From JAODBQ01 sp047602055 (lineage in GTDB: Bacteria > Actinomycetota > Acidimicrobiia > Acidimicrobiales > Ilumatobacteraceae): a stretch of 64,000 nucleotides of DNA. The number at the start of each line of letters is the position of its first letter. Position 1 is the stretch's first letter. The stretch covers positions 3,782,001-3,846,000 of the forward strand of contig JASGIG010000001.1 of assembly GCA_047602055.1 (NCBI GenBank). The letters run 5' to 3'. Both the position numbers and the translations under genes were made by a program. Below, piece by piece: positions 1 through 7,621 of this stretch. The notes below the pieces were generated by a model, which was not told the origin of the DNA, did no database searches, and saw nothing but the letters and a program-made list of their open reading frames with translations.

Positions 1-8
1 CCGCACGC

Positions 9-1079
9 GTGCTCGACAGGATTCGGCGTGACCTCGACCGCAACCGGCTGCGGCTGCGCAACGGCCTGAAGCACCTCGCCGGCGTCGGCCTGCCCGACGT
101 GGCGAAGACGCCGTACGAGACGGTCTGGACGCGCGACAAGGTCCGGCTGAACCACTACCTCAGCGACAACCCGAAGGCCTCGCCGCCGGTGCTGCTGGTG
201 ATGAGCCTGGTCAGCAAGGGCTACATCCTCGACCTGCGCCCCGGGAACAGCTTCATCGAGGCGCTGATGGCCAACGGCCTCGACGTGTACGCGCTGGACT
301 GGGGCGTCCCCGACGCGGCGGACGCCGAGAACTCGTTCGAGACCTACTGCGACGAGTACCTGCCGCGCGCCGCCGAGGAGGTGCTGGCCCACAGCGGTGC
401 CGACGACCTGCTCGTCTACGGCTACTGCTTCGGGGCCGTGCTGTCGCTGCTGTTCCTCGCCGGCCACCCGGAGATCCCGGTGCGGGCGTTCGGGATCATG
501 GCCACACCGGTCGACTTCAAGCTGCTCGGGGCGACCAACCGGATGTTCGCCGAAGGGCGCATCGACGTGGACGACCTCGTCGACGAGACCGGCAACCTTC
601 CGGCGAACTACGTCCTCGACGGGATGAAGACGCTGAGCGTCACCGGCGACCTCGTCGGCTACGCCAACCTGCTGAACCGCCTCGACGACAGCGAGTACAT
701 CGCCGCCCACCAGGCGCTGATCGGCTGGGCGCAGGACCACATCCCGTTCCCGGGCGCGTGCTTTCGCCAGACCGTCGACTGGCTGATGAAGGGTGACGGG
801 CTGGTGCGCGGCGAGGTCGAGATGGGTGGGCGCACGGTCGACCTGCGCTCGATCGACTGCCCGGTGCTCAGCGTGATCGGCGAGGTCGACCACATCGTCC
901 CGCCGGATGCCACCAAGCCGATCATGGACGTGCTCCCCGACATCGAGGAGCTGCGCTACAAGGCCGGCCACGTCGGGCTGATCGTCGGCAAGACCGCGCA
1001 GCGCAACTCGATCCCGGGCATCGCCGCCTGGCTGCTCGCCCGCTGCGATCCCGACACCGTGCCGGAGGCCGCCCGATGA
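9..1079 (+). CDS. phaC: Class III polyhydroxyalkanoate synthase catalytic subunit (PhaC-like)
   Basis: Alpha/beta-hydrolase-fold enzyme predicted to polymerise hydroxyacyl-CoA into polyhydroxyalkanoate granules. The lipase-like box reads GYCFG (about residues 139-143) with Cys in place of Ser, as in PHA synthases. The matching Asp is in GEVDHIVPP (about 297) and the His in AGHVGL (about 324). The length of 356 residues fits class III PhaC, which normally needs a PhaE partner; no PhaE is seen here. The GTG at 9 is the first start available, and the frame is open to the window edge, so the true start could lie upstream. The stop overlaps the next start (ATGA). The family call is firm; the class III subtype is inferred from length. 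Confidence 0.85.
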   Translation: MLDRIRRDLDRNRLRLRNGLKHLAGVGLPDVAKTPYETVWTRDKVRLNHYLSDNPKASPPVLLVMSLVSKGYILDLRPGNSFIEALMANGLDVYALDWGVPDAADAENSFETYCDEYLPRAAEEVLAHSGADDLLVYGYCFGAVLSLLFLAGHPEIPVRAFGIMATPVDFKLLGATNRMFAEGRIDVDDLVDETGNLPANYVLDGMKTLSVTGDLVGYANLLNRLDDSEYIAAHQALIGWAQDHIPFPGACFRQTVDWLMKGDGLVRGEVEMGGRTVDLRSIDCPVLSVIGEVDHIVPPDATKPIMDVLPDIEELRYKAGHVGLIVGKTAQRNSIPGIAAWLLARCDPDTVPEAAR

Positions 1080-1609
1080 ACATCGCTCCCCTGACCGCCG
1101 ACGACGTCGACCGCGTCGTCGCCTTCTTCGAGCGGGTGCCCGAGGGCGACCGGACGTTCTTCAAGACGCCCGTGCTCGGCGACGAGTCGGTGCGCAGCTG
1201 GCTCGACGCCGACTCGATCCACCTCGTCGGCAGCGACGACGACGGCGACGACACGGTGATCGGCTACGCCGCGGTGGTCCCCGGCGTCGGCTGGTCCCGC
1301 CACGTCGGTGAGCTGCGCGTGGTCGTCGACCCGGAGCGCCGGCGCGAGGGCATCGGCGCGGCGTTGGCCAAGGCCGCGCTCGTCGCCGCCCTGCAGGCTG
1401 GCCTGTCGAAGGTGGTGGTCGAGGCGATCGCCACCCAGGACGCGACGATCGGGCTGTTCGCCGGCCTCGGCTTCCAGCCCGAGGCGCTGCTCACCGACCA
1501 GGTGCGCGACGCCGACGGTGCGCTGCACGACCTGATGGTCCTCGCCCTGCACGGCGACCAGACCTGGGCGACCCTCACCGCAGCAGGCCTCGACCAGATC
1601 CTCGATTGA
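1076..1609 (+). CDS. GNAT-family N-acetyltransferase
   Basis: Predicted acetyl-CoA-dependent acyltransferase of unknown substrate. The acetyl-CoA loop is visible as ERRREGIGAALAKAAL at about residues 91-106, preceded by the usual beta strand (VGELRVVVDP). A C-terminal GLFAGLGFQPEALL segment matches the last conserved GNAT strand-helix. It overlaps the PHA synthase stop by four bases, so the two genes are probably translationally coupled. Nothing identifies the acceptor. Confidence 0.8.
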   Translation: MNIAPLTADDVDRVVAFFERVPEGDRTFFKTPVLGDESVRSWLDADSIHLVGSDDDGDDTVIGYAAVVPGVGWSRHVGELRVVVDPERRREGIGAALAKAALVAALQAGLSKVVVEAIATQDATIGLFAGLGFQPEALLTDQVRDADGALHDLMVLALHGDQTWATLTAAGLDQILD

Positions 1610-1610
1610 T

Positions 1611-2260
1611 ACCGGCATCGCCCTCGCGCTTGCCCGGCCGCCGTTCGAGACAGCCGTCGCCGCCCTCGACCTCGACCACCTCACCGAGGGCCGGTTCACG
1701 CTCCGCCCCGGCACGAGCACGCGGGCGATCCACGGGCAGCACCTCGGCGTGCCCTACGACCCACCCGTAGCCCGGCTGGCCGAGGCGGTGCGGATCATCC
1801 GGCCGATCACCACCGGGCAAGCCCGGCGTGTCGGCGAGCTCCCTGCGAGTTCTGGGACCTCGACCTCTCCACGCCGGCGATGGCCAAGCCGCTGCGCCCG
1901 CAGCTGCCGATCTGGGTGTCGGCGCCGCGCACACCGCTCGTGCGCGGCGAGCAGCGCCGGGCCTACGACCAGCGGATCGCGGAGACGTTCGTCCTCGACC
2001 GCTGGCGGAACAAGACCGCGAGCCGCCGGCCGCGACCCCCGACGCCTACCGGATCGGGATCATCCGCTCCGTCCTGGTCATCGTCGGCGACGTCGCCCAC
2101 TGCGTCGACGAGCTGTGCGAGTTCGTCACCAGGTACGGCCTGACCGACGTCGTCACGTGGGGCGCGGCCCCCGGCCTGCAGCCGGCGGTCCTCACCCCGA
2201 CGATCGAGCGCTTCGCCGCTGAGGTCGTGCCGGCCGTCAAGGCCCGCCTCGCCGGCTGAC
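1611..2260 (+). pseudogene. Remnant of a luciferase-like (LLM class) flavin-dependent oxidoreductase
   Basis: No single frame spans this stretch, but three consecutive frames give LLM-family pieces in the right order. The first holds a segment like DLDHLTEGRFTLRPGTS followed by RLAEAVRIIRPI. The second has PLRPQLPIWVSAP and the third RIGIIRSVLVIVGD and ERFAAEVVPAVKARLAG, which resembles the family C-terminus. At least two frameshifts are needed and the N-terminus is missing, so this looks like a genuinely decayed gene and not one sequencing slip. It starts directly after the acetyltransferase stop, in the same orientation. Confidence 0.6.
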
Positions 2261-2287
2261 TCACGGCAAACTGGGCGAATCGCTTCG

Positions 2288-2301
2288 AGTATCGCGATAC
2301 T
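2288..2301. promoter_or_regulatory. Perfect 14-bp palindrome, likely operator of the XRE/nucleotidyltransferase pair
   Basis: AGTATCGCGATACT is identical to its reverse complement and ends a few bases before the XRE gene. A TACTCT -10-like box (2298-2303) overlaps its right end and lies seven bases before a GTG at 2311. A DNA-binding antitoxin bound here would cover its own promoter. The palindrome is seen; autoregulation is inferred. Confidence 0.6.
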
Positions 2302-2304
2302 CTA

Positions 2305-2739
2305 GTGTTCGTGCGCACCACGCTCCGTCAGGCCCGCGAGTCCTGTGGCGTCTCGATGTCCGAGCTGGCGCGGCGTCTTGGCGTCCACCCCGCTTCGGTC
2401 TCCACGTTGGAGCTCAACGACGAGCGGGGCACGGCCAAGGCTGCGACCATCGAACGGGCGCTCGCCGCGCTGGGACTGAAGAAGATGGAGTTCGTCCTCC
2501 CCGCAGCCGATGTCGACGAGATCGTGAACAGCACGACGAGCGCGGCGTCTCGCGACGACGTCTGCCGGCTGGCCGCGCAGCGCCTCGCCGAACGGCTCCG
2601 GGATCGGCCGATGTCCCAGCTGCAGGCGGCCCTGCAGCTGGCCGACGTGTTCCATGCGGGCACGCGCGGTCCCCTGGTGAACATCGGGCCGCTGTGGCGA
2701 CAGGCCCGCGAGCGTCGCACGACGTCGCGGCGGAGCTGA
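2305..2739 (+). CDS. XRE-family helix-turn-helix protein, probable antitoxin
   Basis: Predicted DNA-binding protein of 144 residues. The helix-turn-helix is near the N-terminus: RQARESCGVSMSELARRLGV, then HPASVSTLE as the recognition helix. The C-terminal half is helical and unassigned. GTG starts exist at 2305 and 2311; 2311 fits a leaderless transcript from TACTCT at 2298-2303. The following nucleotidyltransferase gene starts about five bases after the stop, or overlaps if its upstream GTG is used. The pairing of an HTH protein with an AbiEii-like nucleotidyltransferase resembles type IV/MenAT-like toxin-antitoxin modules, so an antitoxin role is inferred. Confidence 0.7.
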   Translation: MFVRTTLRQARESCGVSMSELARRLGVHPASVSTLELNDERGTAKAATIERALAALGLKKMEFVLPAADVDEIVNSTTSAASRDDVCRLAAQRLAERLRDRPMSQLQAALQLADVFHAGTRGPLVNIGPLWRQARERRTTSRRS

Positions 2740-2744
2740 GCGCC

Positions 2745-3356
2745 GTGCAGCCAGCGCTCGTCCTGTCGCGGCTGCAGGCGCTCCACGAAGCCCTCGATCG
2801 GGCCGGTTTCGAGCATGCCGTCGGCGGGGCGATCGCCCTGAGCGTCCACGCCGAGCCGCGAGCGACGACCGACATGGACCTCAACGTCATCGCCGATCCA
2901 GAGCATCCACAGCGCCTCCTGGACACGATGCCCGACGGTGTCGTGATCCATCCGTCAGCAGCCGCAGAACTACGCCGAGACGGTCAGGTTCGGCTGATCT
3001 GGCCGCACCCCGACACCCCCGTCGACCTCTTCCTGCCGCAGCACCCCGAGTTCCATCGACTCGTCAACGACCGCGCTCGACCAGACATCGAACAGATCGG
3101 ATTCGACATCAGGGTGATCTCGGCGACCGATCTCATGGTGTTCAAGATGTTGTTCAACCGGACCAAGGACTGGGCCGACATCGAGAGCCTGCTCCGTGCC
3201 GGCGCAGGCGATCCGGACGAAGCGGCCGACTGGATCGTCCAGTTCCTCGGGCCCGACGACGAACGGCTGACGAGGCTGGACGACGCCAGGCGTGCAGCCC
3301 GCGAGGGCTACCCGGTGTTCCGGTTCCCGGCGCAGAAGCCGGGCTCGAGCCGATAG
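2745..3356 (+). CDS. AbiEii/MenT-like nucleotidyltransferase, probable toxin
   Basis: Predicted nucleotidyltransferase. The family signature GGAIAL followed by RATTDMDLNV is visible about 20-40 residues in, giving the metal-binding D-x-D pair. A later PVDLF strand supplies the third acidic residue, and DLMVFKMLFNRTKDWADI resembles the C-terminal AbiEii helix with its conserved Lys and Asp. GTG 2745 follows the upstream stop by five bases. An in-frame GTG at 2694 would add 17 residues overlapping the HTH gene and is less likely. Such enzymes modify tRNA or other targets in known modules; the target here is unknown. Confidence 0.7.
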   Translation: MQPALVLSRLQALHEALDRAGFEHAVGGAIALSVHAEPRATTDMDLNVIADPEHPQRLLDTMPDGVVIHPSAAAELRRDGQVRLIWPHPDTPVDLFLPQHPEFHRLVNDRARPDIEQIGFDIRVISATDLMVFKMLFNRTKDWADIESLLRAGAGDPDEAADWIVQFLGPDDERLTRLDDARRAAREGYPVFRFPAQKPGSSR

Positions 3357-3360
3357 CGAC

Positions 3361-3889
3361 CTACAGGTACGTGCCCGGGCGGTCGCGGGCGTCGCCCAGG
3401 GCCTGCGGCATGGGCATGCCGCCGGGGCCCATCGCTCCCGGGGGCAGCTGGCGCATCTGCTCGAGCTGCTGGCGGGCGGCGAGCTGCTGGGCGAACAGCG
3501 TCGCCTGGATGCCGTGGAACAGGCCTTCGAGCCAGCCGACGAGCTGGGCCTTGGCAATGCGCAGCTCGCTCTCCGACGGCACGTGGTCGTCGGTGAACGG
3601 CAGCGCCAGCGAGCGCAGCTCCTCCTGCAGGTCCGGCGACATCGCCTCGGTGAGCCTCGGTGACCGACCGCTCGTAGACCTCGGCGAGGCGCTCACGGCT
3701 CGGCTCGTCGAGCGAGCCGGAGCGGATCTCCTCCAACAGCTGCTTGACCATCGAGCCGATGCGCATCACCTTGCCGGGCTCGGTGATCGTCTCGCTCGGG
3801 CTGCCCTCGGCCTGCTCGCCGCCCGGGAGCACGAGCTCGCCGTGCTCGACCGGTGCGGGCATGGCGCCGTCGGTGGGTTCGTTCGACAT
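3361..3889 (-). CDS. bpa: Bacterial proteasome activator Bpa, interrupted by a 10-bp duplication
   Basis: Ring-forming, ATP-independent activator that opens the 20S proteasome in actinobacteria. The N-terminal frame gives KVMRIGSMVKQLLEEIRSGS, and a second frame gives AQLVGWLEGLFHGIQATLFA and the C-terminal GTYL, close to the GQYL proteasome-docking motif of mycobacterial Bpa. The two frames meet at a perfect 10-bp tandem duplication (3644-3663). Removing one copy restores a continuous frame of 172 residues, the normal family length. As written, the protein would lose its core and its docking tail. The phosphodiesterase gene ends five bases upstream. Confidence 0.85.
3644..3663. repeat. Exact 10-bp tandem duplication inside bpa
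   Basis: GCCTCGGTGA occurs twice head to tail. Ten is not a multiple of three, so the second copy shifts the frame of bpa. Reading across a single copy gives the expected joined sequence SVTEAMSPDLQEEL. Confidence 0.9.
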
Positions 3890-3894
3890 GCGGG

Positions 3895-5023
3895 TCAGTC
3901 TGCCCCGGCGGCGAGGAGCGGCACCAGCATCTCCGCCGCCGTCAGCGAGCCGTGCCGGCAGACCAGCTTGAACGGCCCGCTGTCGGCCGGATCGTGGAAG
4001 CTGATCGGGTCACGGGCCACGAGGGCGACGTCGCCGAGCCGGGCGGCGATCGGCGGGCTGACGACCGGGCCGAACCACCCCTCGTCGATCGTCCGGCCGC
4101 GGCTGACCACCCAGGCGACGTCGCCGTACAGCGCCTGTGCCGTGGCCAGCAGTTCGTCGGCGGCGCCTGGCTTGGCGTGCAGCCAGCGGAACCGGCCCTC
4201 GCCGGACTGGCCCTTGATGAGGGCGAGCATCTCGCGAGCCAGCTCGACGATCCGCGGTCCGACCTCGACCTGGCCGTGGTCGGCCGTGACGAGCAGCACC
4301 GCGCCGGGCGGGAGGATCTCGAGCAGATCGGCGACCAGTCGGTCGGCGGCGAGCAGCTCGGCGTCGTAGAGCTCCCCCGAAGCCGTGCTCGTGAGCGGTC
4401 TTGTCGACGCCCTCGTAGTACGCGTAGACGAAGCGCTCCCCCGCGGCCAGCTGGCGGCGCACGAGCACCGGCAGGTTCGACAGCACCCGCCAGCCTGTCG
4501 GCCGCGCCCCGCGCAGGTGCGCCTCGCTGAACGCCGACTGCTCCAACTCCACCTTCGACACGACCGGCGGCCCGTCGCCGAGGAACGGCTCGAACGGCTG
4601 CATCCGCCGGGGCTCGATCTGGCGGCGGGCGTCGTGCGCGGATGGCGTCGACCAGCGCAGGACGTTGAGCACCTCGCCGCCGACGTCGATGCGATAGCCG
4701 ATCAGGCCGTGCTCCCCCGGCGTGAGACCGGTGGTGATCGACGTCAGCGCGGTCGCCGTCGTCGACGGAGCGACGGTGGTGATCGCCCGGCCGGTCATCG
4801 TCGCCAGCGTCGGCGCCAGCGCGGTTCGCTCGCGCAGCTGGTGCCAGCCGAGCCCGTCGAGCACGAGCAGCACGACCTGGCGGGCGTCGGCGACGAGCGC
4901 CGGCATCCACGACGGCAGGGCCGCATGCGACGGGGCGAGCAGCGCCGGGATCAGGCCGCGCACGTTCGGTCCGGCATAGTCCGGCAGCACTGGCTCCGTG
5001 GCGAGGTGGGGGGCGGTGGTCAC
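3895..5023 (-). CDS. Type I phosphodiesterase/nucleotide pyrophosphatase-like protein, one frameshift
   Basis: Alkaline-phosphatase-superfamily metal-dependent phosphodiesterase. The N-terminal frame has VVLLVLDGLGWHQLRE (metal-binding Asp) and a catalytic Thr in TTVAPSTTATALTSITTG. Also seen are PGEHGLIGYR and, near the break, YYEGVDKTAHEHG. The C-terminal frame continues with LLVTADHGQVEVG, supplying the last metal-binding Asp/His. The frames join at a run of five C on the plus strand (4374-4378); dropping one base gives a 375-residue protein. GTG 5023 is the start. It is followed closely by bpa, suggesting one operon. Substrate unknown. Confidence 0.75.
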
Positions 5024-5087
5024 AGCTGCGGTCAGTCCAGCACTCGACGGACGGTCCCGCCAACCGCACCCCCGAGGGCGACCCGGT

Positions 5088-5099
5088 TACGATGGCCGG
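5088..5099 (+). promoter_or_regulatory. -10 box TACGAT and leaderless start of the Rrf2 gene
   Basis: TACGAT (5088-5093) is followed by six bases and then the GTG at 5100, so transcription probably starts on the start codon. No convincing -35 box is seen. The same spacing recurs at other genes in the window. Confidence 0.5.
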
Positions 5100-5564
5100 G
5101 TGCGAGTGTCGAGCAAGGGTGACTACGCCTGTCGAGCCCTGCTGTCCCTCGCCGTGCACGACGACGAGTCGGGGCCCACGTCGGTGCGCGACATCGCCGA
5201 ACGGACCGGCATCCCCCAGCCGTATCTGGAACAGATCCTGTTGGCGCTGAAGGGTGCCGGGCTGGTGCGCTCCAAGCGCGGCGTCGGCGGTGGCTACGTC
5301 CTCGCTCGCCCGGCCACGGCCATTCGCCTCAGCGAGATCCTCGCCGCCGTCGACGGGCCGATCAGCCTTGGCGACTTCGGCGAGCCGCACCAGGACGGAG
5401 CGTGCGACCACGAGGGCCAGTGCGTGCTGCTGGCGATCTGGAAGTCGGCCGGCGAGCAGATGCGCCGCCTGCTCGACGGCTTCACGCTGCAGTCGGTGGC
5501 CGACGCGGCGCGGGGCGATGCGCCCTGGCCGGACGCCCGACTACCGGAGCCGGTCGAGGTCTGA
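5100..5564 (+). CDS. Rrf2-family transcriptional regulator
   Basis: Winged-helix regulator of 154 residues. The N-terminus reads VSSKGDYACRALLSLAVH, then TSVRDIAERTGIPQPYLEQIL for the DNA-binding helices and KRGVGGGYVLARP for the wing, all typical of Rrf2. Two cysteines (CDHEGQC, about residues 102-108) sit in the region where Fe-S-sensing members carry three; only two are visible here, so cluster binding is uncertain. The target is unknown. The gene runs convergently into rluD with a 24-base overlap. Confidence 0.85.
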   Translation: MRVSSKGDYACRALLSLAVHDDESGPTSVRDIAERTGIPQPYLEQILLALKGAGLVRSKRGVGGGYVLARPATAIRLSEILAAVDGPISLGDFGEPHQDGACDHEGQCVLLAIWKSAGEQMRRLLDGFTLQSVADAARGDAPWPDARLPEPVEV

Positions 5565-6464
5565 CTCCACCGCCGCCAGGTCCGGCGGCAATGGCGAGCC
5601 GAACTGCAACGCCTCGTGGGTGATCGGGTGGCGCAACGCCACCTCGGCCGCGTGCAGGAACGGGCGGGGCACCTCCAACACGTCACGGACACCGCCGTAC
5701 GTGCCGTCGCCGACGACGGGGTGGCCGATCGCCGCGAGGTGGACGCGGATCTGGTGGGTCCGACCGGTCTGCAGCTGGCAGCGCAACGCGCTCAGCTCGG
5801 CCGGCCGGTCGTAGGTCCGCAACACCCGGAACTCGGTGCGCGCCGGGCGGCCGTCGACGACGACGGCCATGCGCGTCGGATCTCGGTGGTCGCGCCCGAT
5901 CAGGGCGTCGATCATCCCGTTCGGGTTGGGCGGCGTTCCCCACACCAACGTCCGGTACGTCCGCTCGACGCGGTGGGCGGCCAGCGCCTCGACCAGTGAT
6001 GCGTAGGCGGGCTGGCTGCGGGCCACGACGAGCAGTCCGCTGGTGCCGACGTCGAGGCGGTGGACGATGCCCGGACGGTGTGGCTCGCCGACCGTGGCGA
6101 TCTCCGGAAACAGCGCCAGCAGGCCGTTGACGAGCGTCCCGTCGGGGTGCCCGGCACCGGGGTGGACCACCAGCCCGGCCTGCTTGTCGACGACGATCAC
6201 GTCGTCGTCGGCGTGGACGACGTGGACGGCGACGGACGGATCGGCCGCGGGCCGTGGTGGCACCGGCAGCTTGGTCTCGTCGACGACGATGCGCTGACCC
6301 TCGCGGACGCGCACCTTGCCCGACGTCGCCACCTCGCCGTCGACGGTGACCGCGGCGGCCTCGATCAGCCCGGCGGCATCGGCCCGGCTGGCCTGGGTGA
6401 CGAGGGCGACGACCCGGTCGATCCGCTCGCCGGCGAGAGCCGCGGGGATCTCCTCGCTGATCAT
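5541..6464 (-). CDS. rluD: RluA/RluD-family 23S rRNA pseudouridine synthase
   Basis: Isomerises uridines to pseudouridine in large-subunit rRNA. An S4-like RNA-binding segment occupies roughly residues 10-75 (ERIDRVVALVTQASRADAAG). The catalytic domain follows with the family signature HRLDVGTSGLLVVAR (catalytic Asp, about residue 138). GRTHQIRVHLAAIGHPVVGD and the C-terminal HAAEVALRHPITHE complete the RluD pattern. It starts just downstream of lspA, the usual pairing. RluD specificity over RluA/C is inferred from the S4 domain and gene order. Confidence 0.9.
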   Translation of the reverse strand: MISEEIPAALAGERIDRVVALVTQASRADAAGLIEAAAVTVDGEVATSGKVRVREGQRIVVDETKLPVPPRPAADPSVAVHVVHADDDVIVVDKQAGLVVHPGAGHPDGTLVNGLLALFPEIATVGEPHRPGIVHRLDVGTSGLLVVARSQPAYASLVEALAAHRVERTYRTLVWGTPPNPNGMIDALIGRDHRDPTRMAVVVDGRPARTEFRVLRTYDRPAELSALRCQLQTGRTHQIRVHLAAIGHPVVGDGTYGGVRDVLEVPRPFLHAAEVALRHPITHEALQFGSPLPPDLAAVESDLDRLR

Positions 6465-6476
6465 CCGGCGATCACC

Positions 6477-6996
6477 TCAGCTGCGCCGCAGCGTCCACAG
6501 GACGAACAGCGCGCCACCGATCGTGATGGCCGCGTCGGCGACGTTGAAGATCGGGAACCACTGCAGGTCGATGAAGTCGATGACAGCGCCGTGCAGCCAG
6601 CCGTCACCGCGGAACAGGCGATCGGCGAGGTTGCCGATCGCCCCGCCGACGACGAGGCCGGCAGCGACCGCGGCCAGCTTGCTGTCGCGCGCTGGCTCGG
6701 CGCGCCGACAGCGCGAGGCCGATGATCACGACGATCGCCACTGCGCCGATGATCGGCCCGATCCCCCGCCCGGCGGCGAAGGCCATCCCGCTGTTGAACG
6801 TCAGGTTGAGCTGGAGGGTCCAGAACACGTGGATCGTCTCGTCGCGCAGCGCGTGCTGCGCCCAGTGCTTGGTGAGCTGGTCGAGCAGGACCACCCCGGC
6901 GGCGATCGCCAGCGGCAGCGCGGAACCACCGCCGCGCCGCTCGTCGACGACGACCGGCGGCGGCGTCTCGTCGATCACCGCCGGCTCCACGCTCAC
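6477..6996 (-). CDS. lspA: Lipoprotein signal peptidase LspA, one frameshift
   Basis: Membrane aspartyl protease that cleaves prolipoprotein signal peptides. The first frame gives AAGVVLLDQLTKHWAQ and NLTFNSGMAFA, both conserved in LspA. The second gives GGAIGNLADRLFRG and AVIDFIDLQWFPIFNVADAA, which carry both catalytic aspartates. The frames meet at about 6681-6700; one extra base explains the break. Because LspA is needed for lipoprotein maturation, a sequence error is more likely than loss. The GTG at 6996 overlaps the stop of the DksA-like gene (GTGA). Confidence 0.85.
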
Positions 6997-7565
6997 CGAC
7001 GGCCGATCCCGCCGACCTTCTCCTCGACCAGCACCGTCGCCCACGGGATCGCCTCCAGGCGCTCGCGCGGGATCGGCCGGCCGGACTGCACCGAGTAGCC
7101 GTACGTGCCGTCGACCAGCCGGGCCAGCGCAGCGTCGATGTCGGCGATCGTCTGGCGGGCCTGCGCCGACAACGCAAGGTCGCGCTCGCGCTCGACGACC
7201 ATCGTGTCGCCCTCGCCGCCCTCGTCGCCGAACTCCACGTCGCCCATCTCACCGTCCTCGATCAGCGAGTTGGCCTCGTCCTCCAACCGCACGGCCTGGC
7301 CGGTGAGCGCCTGCTTCTCGGCCAGCAGCAGCGCCTTCTGGCTGGTGAGGAACTTCACGTCGAAGTCCTTGGTGTAGGCGATGCCGTCCTTGGACACCCC
7401 CTTCACCGCCGGCGCACTCGACGGCTCGGCCGCCTCCGCCGCCTTCTTCACCGGCTTGACCGGCGCCACCTTGGCGGGTGCCTCCGCGTCGGGCGCGTCG
7501 GTGTCCGCCGACGCAGCCTTCCTCGCCGGGGCAGACCTCGTCGCGGCCTTCTTGGCTGTGGCCAT
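6993..7565 (-). CDS. TraR/DksA-type protein without zinc-binding cysteines
   Basis: A 190-residue protein. The first 70 residues are Ala/Lys/Pro-rich and probably disordered. The DksA-like coiled coil follows, with VRLEDEANSLIEDGEMGD and ALSAQARQTIADIDAALARL. The C-terminal block GTYGYSVQSGRPIPRERLEA aligns with the family zinc finger GTYGxCxxCGxPIxxxRLEA, but both cysteines are Ser, and the second pair (ATVLVEEK) is also missing. The fold is recognisable; RNA-polymerase binding is possible but not shown. A strong GGAGG ribosome site precedes ATG 7565. It is translationally coupled to lspA. Confidence 0.8.
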   Translation of the reverse strand: MATAKKAATRSAPARKAASADTDAPDAEAPAKVAPVKPVKKAAEAAEPSSAPAVKGVSKDGIAYTKDFDVKFLTSQKALLLAEKQALTGQAVRLEDEANSLIEDGEMGDVEFGDEGGEGDTMVVERERDLALSAQARQTIADIDAALARLVDGTYGYSVQSGRPIPRERLEAIPWATVLVEEKVGGIGRR

Positions 7566-7621
7566 GTCACCCTCCTCGATCGAAGCGGCGATGATAACCG
7601 GCTCGCCGCTGAACGGTGCTG

